Shown piece after piece: positions 56,323-64,000 of a DNA stretch of 64,000 bases. Where the stretch lies: positions 8,707,001 through 8,771,000 of the forward strand of contig NC_089422.1 of assembly GCF_013426205.1 (NCBI RefSeq). The letters run 5' to 3'. The notes beneath the pieces were generated by a model, which ran no database searches, was not told the origin of the DNA, and saw only the letters and a list, made by a program, of their open reading frames with translations. This DNA is from Metarhizium brunneum (taxonomy: Eukaryota > Ascomycota > Sordariomycetes > Hypocreales > Clavicipitaceae). Position 1 is the stretch's first letter. Every line of letters begins with the position of its first letter. Both the position numbers and the translations under genes were made by a program.

Positions 56323-57145
56323 ACGCGCCCACTAGTTCAACACCACGTATCAAAGCGGAGACGTCTTGAAGCTTTTGTCTTTTCGAGTTCTTATTTACTA
56401 GCTACGTTTAATGTTTGCGAGGCGGAAAATGTGATTGCCGGGTTTCTACCCATGTTCTGAGCGGAGTAAGCGGGTTCAAAGTGCCCTGCTAGCCTACATG
56501 ATGGGCAGTTTCATGTTGTATTTTCTTCTTTTTCTTCCTCTTTTTTTTTATTTTGACCCTGGCGGACGGAAACAATTGCTATGGATTTGCAAGAGCTGCA
56601 GCCGTAGGGACGCAATGGCGGATGGGGAATTGCCGAGGAAAAGTAGCTCGGTTGGAGTATTGATCGGGCACCATGTACATACGGGTTGAAAGCCCAAATT
56701 CAGACCTCGGGCCTTTGAGGAACTTTTGCCGTCTGGTGACGTGATGCTCGCTTTCACATGATTCTGGAAATGGCCCGGTTTTGCTCCACCCATGCATGGC
56801 GGGAAGATCCGGGGAATTGCGGTTTCCTACTTGGGGTATCTCGTCGGAAGACGATTTGGCGCGCAGTGCCTAAGTACTAGTATACATATAAACACATGGC
56901 GCTTGTGCATGATTTGGCGTGACAGAATGTCGAGCTTGGATGTGGAGGCGGTTGCAAACAGAATATATGCCAGCTACTTAAGTACCTAAATACTAAACGA
57001 ATTCCACAACTACCCAGGTACCTACAAAAGACCCCATTTCGCCTAAAGCTACATAATGTGTTCGTGCAGACTTTGAACCCTCGAAATAATGACCTGCAAT
57101 TATCGGAAAAAGATATTATCAGCAGCCGCAACGCTGGCGAATTCG
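56323..57145. other. intergenic, no gene seen
   Basis: Untranslated 3' regions of the adenylate kinase and ERD2 genes, which converge here. No further gene is supported. Confidence 0.4.
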
Positions 57146-58328
57146 TTACTCTCGCCATTCGTCACCGCTACGCATGCCGCTGGGCGTATTGCCCCCGTTG
57201 CTCCCCTTTGATGATCCGGCTGAGGGATGGGCCTCATCCTCGTCATCGTCCAGAGCCTTTGCTAGCTCATCCGGGTCATGCATCTTGGCATCCGGATCAA
57301 TATGGCCCCCATCCAAGCCCTCTTCTTGGTCGTGGTGGCGGTCCGCATCGAATACGCCCTCATCCGCACTGACGGAGATGCCTCGGGCTCCCCAGCCGGG
57401 TCGAGCAGCGCGTCGGGCCCCGTTTCCTTCGCCGCCCAGTGCGGGAGTGCTCTCTTCATCGTCAGCGGATTCCACGTGCTTGCCAAAGATGCGGCGGAGT
57501 AACCAGCCACGGCGCATGTCGTCTGCGTCGACGATGCCGCCACCGCGAAGCTTGACGCGCTGTCGGGTGTAGTATACCCATGCGAAGTCGACGTAGAGCG
57601 CTGTCTGGATCATGCCGAAGATGACGGCCACTGCCTCGGGCTTTCGGCCGGTTGTGTCGAACTCGCGGACGAACCAGTTGAGGATGTACAGGGCCCTGTA
57701 GGACCCAAGGGCAAGCAGGTAGAAGGAGTTGATGACGGTCGGGACCGTGGTTTGCCGAAGCAGGAGAAGCTGGGGCAGAATACAGCCTGATTCGAGAATC
57801 TCGGAAAACACCCACATCCACTGCGTTGTAATGTTTAGCAATCTCTTTATGTGATGGCGCACAGGGGATTTGCACGAACCGTTATAAAACCCCACTGGTC
57901 GTAGAAAATCATCATCATGAAGGGCGACAGGACTGCGGCAGCGGCGAGTACGCCTCCGCCTAGCTTCCACGAGAGCTCACGCTCCCTCGAGCGCGGGTAC
58001 ACCCACTGCATTATCCCGATGGTGTAAAACGATGACGAAATGTAGACAATCTTGAATAGCAGGTTCCATAGTATAGTTGTTCGAAAGATGTCGAGGTATC
58101 TGGTACAGAATACGAGGGCATACAGGACCTGCGTGATCAGGGAGACGCCTTCGGCGCTGCGGTTCGAATGTATTGCGAATATGAGAATACCCTTTGATGC
58201 GAGATGGGCTAGATCTCCCAAGATTCGAAAAACCTGGCGTGCATCAATCGAACTGGTCAGTGCTTGCGAATGGGGAGAAGGGCATTGGGCAGGGTGGTGG
58301 CGAGCTAGCTTACGTTCCAATTCACCAT
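57146..58328 (-). CDS. erd2: ER lumen protein-retaining receptor (K/HDEL receptor) with long acidic tail
   Basis: Three exons; exon 1 encodes only MVNWN (58328-58314). The intron (donor GTAAGC, acceptor CGCCAG) joins it to VFRILGDLAHLASKGILIFA, and a second intron at about 57820-57880 joins DQWGFIT to WMWVFSEILESGCILPQLLL. These are the ERD2 landmarks: the first helix with RILGDLAHLASK, NRSAEGVSLITQVLYALVF, FCTRYLDIF, the central ESGCILPQLLLL, and ALYVDFAWVYYTRQR near the seventh helix. The receptor cycles between Golgi and ER and retrieves soluble ER proteins that end in K/HDEL. The C-terminal cytosolic tail is about 120 residues longer than in yeast and very acidic (many Asp/Glu, DDDEDEA near the end), as often seen in filamentous ascomycetes. 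Confidence 0.93.
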
Positions 58329-59292
58329 GGCTGCGGCTTCGAGCGAGGTGCTCGTCGAACTAGTCGGACTCAATCAGCAGAAAGAGGAGTGGAAACAGCG
58401 ACGGGAGAGTTGCCCCGATAAAAGAAGAGCAGGCAAACTAGGGCGTAAGAACGTGGGAAGCAAGGCGACACGCAAGGTGTTGACGGTTTGCGGATGACTT
58501 GTCGTGTCGCAAAGCTATCGAAGTGATTCGCCTGTGGCTCCCGTGGGGATGAGGACACCTGAGCTCGGGCAGTGACAGTTGATTGGGCTGAGCTGGTTGA
58601 GTTGGTGGAGCTGCCTAGCCGAGAACGAAAGTACCCATAGTGAACGATTCCGGCGACAGTTGACATCTTGGCATCTTGACGTGGCTGGGAGCGCTTGAGC
58701 CGAACGGAGGCGGCCCCGGCCGTACTTGGCAAGATACAAACATATCCGTTCGCGGGCCTCCAGACCAGCTGACGGCGTCAGTGTTGTGTTGCTGGCCAGG
58801 GCGAGGCAATCCAAGCTTCGCACGTTCAAGAAAGTGCGTAGCCATCCGTAGAATACTACTACTGCCATGCCAGCGTATCAGCCACCCCACCCCCAGAGGA
58901 GGAGGTATTGTGTAACAAAGCTGGCACATCCTGCGACTCGATGACGCGGAGCATGATCGACAGCCGCCAGCCAGCTGATTGTCCGTGGAGAAGATGGGCA
59001 GCATCCAAACCCCTTGACATGACACATGTCCTCCCTTGTTTCTTTCAACGTGAATGGTATCAGTTTGCTGAAGCCGACTTTCTCTTTGACTTTTGCTTTG
59101 CATAGAGGGATTGCTCTACCAAAGATTCTCTTGCAGTGTCTGATGAGCCTGGTGTCTGGTTCGTGCCACAAAGGCGCGCATAGAAGCTTGTGTCGCCACG
59201 AACACGACATTGGATGACGGCCATTTCTTCTTCATAGGAGTCTACTATAGAAGGGCATCGGGGACAATAACTGACACCAAGAAACGTCAACC
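58329..59292. other. intergenic, no gene seen
   Basis: Promoter region between the divergent ERD2 and LicD-family genes. Open frames here lack recognisable domains. Confidence 0.4.
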
Positions 59293-60408
59293 ATGCACTT
59301 CGTGCGAGTGTTTGTATGGATGGTCGTAGGCTTCACCACGGCCGTGCCTGTTCGTGGCTTCGCCGATGGTCTCGCCGACCAGAAAGCCGTCTCGCATGAT
59401 GATCAATCCCTCCGCGTTTCCAAACCCGACTGTAAGTGACCTGTCCTTCAAGAGTTTCTACCGCCAGTCACATCTCCCGAGGGTGGCTAACCATACTCTA
59501 GCATCCGAAACGTAAGCACACCCAATGCAGGTCCATGTTGCATCTACTTCCCAACCTGTTTACTCACCAACACGCAGACATCATGACACAAAATTCGCGT
59601 ACGACTCACGATACATGAAGCAGTTGCTCAACAAAACCGCCCATCGCGACGCGGCTCGCACCCTCATCCAGTCATACCTCATCACATGTCGCGAACTCCA
59701 GGTGCAAACTTGGCTCATGAACGGGAGTCTCTTGGGATGGTGGTGGGGAAAGAAGGTAATCAAGAAAAAATTCGGGAATTCTCTATTTGATCCCGCTGAC
59801 ATATTTCAGATGTTGCCATGGGACTACCCCAGCAATGTTCAAATTACCGAGGCTGATCTCCATTTCTTGGCGGCCTACCACAACGCATCCGTTCACTTCC
59901 ACAGACGGAAAGGCATGCCGAAAGGAAAGAGATTTCTGCTCGAAATAAGCCCAGATTTCACGAACAGGGCGCAAACAGGCGCTACGGATGTGATTGATGC
60001 TCGCTGGACTGATCTCGGCAGTGGGCTATATCTGAACATCACGGCCGTGCGATATAGCCCTGACCATCCGAGCGGCGAAGGGGTGCTTTACACAAAGGAC
60101 GGTCAACAATTCCATGTAAGCGAAGACGCAGGCGTGCTGCCAGGAACGGCGGTCGAACGTCGACTAACGGCGGGTAGGACACCTTGTTGCACCCGTTAAG
60201 AGACACAACGTTCGAAGGAGAGCCGGTCAAAATCCCGTATCGGTATAAGACGATGCTAGCGGAGAGGTATGGCGAGGAGGCCTTGAAAAAAACGCACTAT
60301 AATGGGTAAGTTGATCAAAACCTCTTGCAATCGTTTCCCCATCGTTGGGCTGATGACTGTAGACACAAGTTCGATACGCCTGAGATGCAATGGGTAATGC
60401 AAGGATGA
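59293..60408 (+). CDS. LicD-family (MNN4-like phosphotransferase) protein with degenerate acidic motif
   Basis: A six-exon gene. The start MHFVRVFVWMVVGFTTAVPV is a signal sequence or anchor. An exon of only about 10 nt (CATCCGAAAC near 59502) is needed to keep the frame into HHDTKFAYDSRYMKQLLNKT. Then come RTLIQSYLITCRELQVQTW and MNGSLLGWWWGKK; an intron at 59757-59809 joins this to MLPWDYPSNVQITEADLHFL. Later introns join QQFH to DTLLHPLRDTTFEGEPVKIP and YNG to HKFDTPEMQWVMQG, with the stop at 60408. The family adds mannosylphosphate or related groups to cell-wall glycans in the Golgi. Family members usually have PWD-x-D-x-D-V-Q at the metal site; here it reads PWDYPSNVQ, so two of three Asp are gone. 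Whether it is still active is doubtful. Confidence 0.87.
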
Positions 60409-60810
60409 ATTACAAAGGAAAGTATCGAATGGCAGGCAGCGTCTATGCCACAGTGTAGAGAAGTTATGAAATATTTGAGGGATAATGGACAAGATTCTAA
60501 AAGAGATCAATGTTGAATGAAAAACCTTGGTGTGAACAATTGGTGCATGTTTCTTCGTCATTGTGGGGTCTGGTGCGAGCCAAGATTGCAAACCCCTGCG
60601 GACAAGCTTAAGCCGCCATGCCCCGCGACGTCACTGACAATGGATCTAGTAGACGCGTCTGACTCAACCACATTCGCGTCTCTGACCGTCGAGCCCAATT
60701 ATCGCCACACCCACCCACCCTTGCGTGCGCTCACGATGGGTGCCGAAAAACATCCACAGGCACGGTATACTATTCTTCACATGTAACAGCACATTCAATT
60801 GTCTCCCGGA
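60409..60810. other. intergenic
   Basis: About 400 bases between two plus-strand genes; no coding content was recognised. It should hold the promoter of the kinetochore gene. Confidence 0.4.
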
Positions 60811-62747
60811 ATGGCAACAGGTAAGCCCGCCGCAGCGCATTGCGCAGCTTCAGGACTACGTGGTAACCGAGCAAAACAGGAAGGGAACGTCGCGAGGGAA
60901 AGCTCAACGAGCGACTCCGTGGTGCTGGGTACGTGAATCATTCTGAACTCGCGCCTGCAACACGTTCCCGCTGATACCTCTACAGGCGAACAAACATCGA
61001 CGACAACGATACCTTCAACCTCGACATCCCCGGCATCGCCACCGGACCAGCCGTCCAAAGCTCAAGCTCACCAGGCTCGCTACCCGCGCACCCCGCTGCC
61101 CAAACAAGTCTTCCTAGCAGGACAACCAGCAACGCACCGGACACCCGACAGGAGACAGAATCGCCGTATCAGCCTGCCGGAGACGCGGATCTTCCGGGCC
61201 CTCGCAGCTCAAGCGCACCGGTATCAGCACCGTCCGAACGCGATGACCCCGACCTGGATGAACCAGAGCCTGTTCAGCCGCCGTCAAGCGCCGTGTTTCG
61301 GGGAGGACCCCGAGTGGCCAGAACCATCACAGAAGAGATTACGGAAAGTCCAGCCGGAAAGCCTGGCAGCGGCCACAGGCAGCGCATCAATGAAGCAGTC
61401 AACATCGGCGGAGCACCGACGGGACGGACGCCGGACATAAGCGATGAGGATGACGCACAAACACAGCCATCATCGCCACTCGCAAACAAGACGCGTACGA
61501 GCAATGTCTCACGGCCATCAATTCCAGCAGTACCCGAAGAATCAGAAGGGGAGAGGGAGGAGGAACCAAGCGATGAAGCTCGCACTCGTCCACCTCAACA
61601 ACGACCAGGAATAGCAAGGAAGGAGGCGGTGGTCGTGGAGGAAGAGGAGGAGGAGGAGGAGGAGGAGGAGGAGCCCGAAGAATCAGATCACTCCGATGAA
61701 GGGGCTGTAGAGATTGACGATCGAAGAGCAGCCCAGTCCATCGGTGTAAAGCGCCCTAGGCCCAACAAAACACGGTCTCCGGAACTAGGCTCGGAGCAAT
61801 CCGAAGACAGCCAGCCCGAGGAACCGGTGCAAAAGAGGCACCGCAGAAGCCCGGCAGCCCAGAGGCAGCCTGCGAAGCGACCTAAGCCACAGCCAAAGCA
61901 GAAACGCCATAGTTCGGGAAGTGATCGCGACGACGACGCAGCGATTGAAATTACCGTCCAACGATTTGTCAACAACTTTGCCCAAGGCGCCGATGACGAG
62001 GATGAACTGCAGCAGGAGATTCCATTTGCGAACCGTGGTGGAGAGACAGTCGTAGATGTCTTCTCACAGGTCTGCGAAGAAATGATTTCTTCAACTTTGG
62101 AAAATCTCCAGAAGATGTTGCAGTCTTCTGATGATTTGGGGAAGAAGAAGGAGTTGAGAGTCAAGATTCGTGCTATCGGGGCGTATCGGGAAGAGCTTAA
62201 CTCTCGGCTGCTCCAACATGTGAGTGCCCCCCATGTTGAATTTGAAGGGCTGTCACTGACGAGATTTAAGGCTATTCATTTGAATCACTGGCATTCGTTA
62301 CGAAGACGTCTTCGTCATGTTCAGAAGGAGAAGTTGGCACTTCGAGATGAAATTATTCGGTTAAAGGGTGAACGGGAACAAGTGGCGCTTCGGATGGATG
62401 CTGTCCGTATCAAACACGAAGCTGACAGCAAAGAATCGACAGTGAGTTGTTGCGTTGCGATTTTGCATTGGTCATGGTCTAACACTTGAAATTTTTCTTT
62501 GTCTTAGTCACGTTTAAATGCGTCCTCTCTCATGCACGACATCGATTTGGCGGTCGAACAAGGTCGGGAAGCCCCAGAACTCTCTCGCAAAGCAGAGAAG
62601 GAAGCCGATCTGGGCAATCTCGACCTGGTCCTGGCTCAAATATCAGACCAAGTTAGCTCAACGAGCTCAACTGGCGGTCTGCTTCAACAAGTACAAGATT
62701 TCAACGCGTTTCTGGAACGAGCAGCCACAGCACTTGAATCAGGTTGA
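60811..62747 (+). CDS. ame1: inner kinetochore subunit AME1 (CENP-U/Mis17 family)
   Basis: Four exons. Exon 1 is just ATGGCAACAG (60811-60820); an intron leads to GRERREGKLNERLRGAG, and a second intron to RTNIDDNDTFNLDIPG, the usual N-terminal pattern of fungal Ame1. A long disordered region follows, with a run of about 17 Glu near 61640-61675 and basic patches (KRHRRSP). The folded C-terminal part is conserved: ETVVDVFSQVCEEMISSTLE, KKKELRVKIRAIGAYREEL, KLALRDEIIRLKGEREQVAL and RMDAVRIKHEADSKEST. The last intron (donor GTGAGT at about 62438) joins SLMHDIDLAVEQGRE and the final coiled coil. The protein is part of the COMA complex (CENP-O/P/Q/U) that links centromeric chromatin to the outer kinetochore. 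The assignment rests on pattern recognition of the C-terminal domain. Confidence 0.87.
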
Positions 62748-62825
62748 AACTGATGTTTTCAGTTGAAAGAATCTACTTTTCTGACGCTCCACCCAACATG
62801 CCCCCGCAGCTTTCCGCGCCACGGC

Positions 62826-63583
62826 TTATTGAATCTTGGCCTTGCTGAAGTCCATCTCCGGGTGCTGGTCCTGGAACTTCTTCAAGATGTCCATCTTCTT
62901 CTGCTCATCTGACGAAGGCAGCCCCTTCTCCTTCTGACGCTGGTCATACATCATCTTCTCAACCATGCCCCTCGTCTCACCGTCGAGGTCAGACAGTTTC
63001 GAAGAATCAGGCTGAATCTTCGTTACGTCAATGGTAGGAGCAGAAGTGATAACGTGCGCCCACCACTCCATCTTGTTGACCTTGTCGAGCTGGATTTCGA
63101 CCGTCTTGGTACCGTCGGCGTTTGTGGATAGGGTCCATGTCGAGTCGTCGACGTGAATGGCATGGGGGAGATCTCCCTATGGCAGATCAGTATTCAAAAG
63201 TCTCTGAACTGGATATACTCCTATGGTCATGGAGCTTGGAGACCTAAACGATCATCTTAGGACCGTTGAATGTACCTTAATGACGGGCTCTTGGCCCTTG
63301 ATACCCGCAGTCAGACTCTGCTTTTTAATGTCTATGATGAGATCTTTTGACTTCATGTTTCCGGGAACTGTGAAGGTAACGTTGAGTTCCGCAATAGTCT
63401 GTTGCCATTTGTAGGGCAAGGCAGCTTGCTCGTCAGCCTCTTTGGCGCGGGCGGCTGCCTCTTCAGCTGGAGACGGATCTGATGTGTTTGGTTAGCTCAA
63501 CTTGGGTGACGTAAGGGTATATGTCTAGTTTTGAGCGTATGTGTTTGTAAGAAGATCAGATAACCACCTTTGACGTCAGCCAT
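62826..63583 (-). CDS. nudC: nuclear movement protein NudC (CS domain)
   Basis: Three exons. ATG at 63583 encodes MADVK; an intron to about 63482 is followed by [19 protein letters not shown] and the CS (p23-like) domain [20 protein letters not shown] with [22 protein letters not shown] second intron at about 63178-63275 leads to [17 protein letters not shown] and then [20 protein letters not shown], the highly conserved NudC motif, with [20 protein letters not shown] and a C-terminal helix ending at 62826. NudC is an HSP90 co-chaperone-like protein that stabilises LIS1/dynein pathway components and supports nuclear migration in hyphae. The gene is intact and convergent with AME1, the two stops being 78 bases apart. 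Confidence 0.94.
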
Positions 63584-63904
63584 TTTCTGCTCTCTCGAAT
63601 AAACGTGGTTGGGGCAATGCACGTTGCGTAGAAGAAGATCGATGTGGAATGAAGTGGCGTGCCCTTTGAAGCGTTGCGATGGCGGGGCAGTAGCTGTCGA
63701 GCAAACCCCTACGAAGAGCAAGTGGTGGCGCCCGCCGTCATTGGCTGACAAACCTGGCAGCTGGGACAGAGCTCCCTTCAGCTACAACTTCGCGCACCCC
63801 GTCAATTCGAGATCCGCAACGCACCATTGAATCACCGGCATCATCGCGCACCTCGCGCTCGGAGGCTTCTATCTCAAGCTCTCAAGCCTCCCGACCACGC
63901 CAAA
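63584..63904. promoter_or_regulatory. divergent promoter, NudC / next gene
   Basis: The 321-base gap separates the NudC start (minus) and a plus-strand ATG at 63905. No coding content was recognised. Confidence 0.45.
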
Positions 63905-64000
63905 ATGACGCGAAACGGTACCAGCACCGTCTCAGTGCGCCATGGCGCAGCAACTGGCCTCGGTGCCCCCAACGACGAGGACGAGACATGTCCCGTGTGC
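63905..64000 (+). CDS. 5' end of a gene, possible zinc-finger protein, cut by window edge
   Basis: An ATG at 63905 in a good context (GCCAAAATG) opens a frame that stays open for 32 codons to the window end: it starts MTRNGTSTVSVRHGAATG and ends NDEDETCPVC. The acidic stretch followed by C-P-x-C recalls the beginning of a RING-type zinc finger, but the evidence is too short for a firm name. Confidence 0.5.
   Translation, partial: MTRNGTSTVSVRHGAATGLGAPNDEDETCPVC

Noticed and set aside
61640..61676. GAG-rich microsatellite as an independent repeat
   Set aside because: It lies inside the AME1 coding region and encodes a Glu run in the disordered part; included there.
1..64000. CRISPR arrays, bacterial operons and ribosome binding sites
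   Set aside because: The window is eukaryotic with spliced genes; no regularly spaced repeat array of CRISPR type was seen.

Overview
The window is nuclear DNA of a filamentous ascomycete, most likely a sordariomycete (a hypocrealean such as an insect- or nematode-associated fungus would fit, but this is inference). The evidence is short 45-90 nt GT-AG introns, Zn2Cys6 regulators, a fungal STAND/NACHT receptor, DUF7924 and DUF3176 family members, an AME1-type kinetochore protein and TTAGGG interstitial repeats. Introns often break genes into several reading frames, so many models below were assembled by hand from splice sites and phase.

Layout. 1-2.5 kb: 5' part of a NACHT STAND receptor (minus), running off the left edge. 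3.4-5.0 kb: a decayed polyamine/drug-type MFS transporter. 5.8-13.9 kb: a compact block with a Zn2Cys6 regulator, a class III aminotransferase, a monocarboxylate-type MFS transporter sharing a divergent promoter with the aminotransferase, and a second Zn2Cys6 regulator; this looks like a small amine/amino-acid uptake and catabolism (or secondary metabolite) cluster. 15.6-24.6 kb: a 2EXR-type protein, a trypsin-fold-like protein with a Cys in place of the nucleophilic Ser, a divergently transcribed protein with a membrane tail, and a BTB protein with a membrane tail. 24.6-29.5 kb: AT-rich, gene-poor DNA hiding an intact-looking three-exon small secreted cysteine-containing protein at 25.9-26.25 kb.

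29.5-43.9 kb: a phosphatidylserine decarboxylase-like gene, an inverted-repeat element with an AT minisatellite core, a DUF7924 gene, a dead DUF3176 gene, a secreted trypsin with an unusual Cys-rich tail, a frameshifted large-membrane-protein fragment and a secreted type B carboxylesterase. 45-54 kb: a dienelactone hydrolase with a one-base homopolymer frameshift, a tiny two-exon gene, a membrane-anchored thioredoxin, a relic aromatic prenyltransferase (DMATS type), a protein made of two repeated domains and a third Zn2Cys6 regulator. Several decayed genes carry TGG to TAG changes of the kind expected from repeat-induced point mutation.

55.4-64 kb changes character to conserved housekeeping genes: mitochondrial-type adenylate kinase, ERD2 K/HDEL receptor, a LicD-family protein with a damaged acidic motif, the AME1/CENP-U kinetochore subunit, NudC, and the start of a further gene at the right edge. 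A short telomere-type repeat lies at 54.93 kb, close to this accessory-to-core boundary, and another at 46.75 kb.
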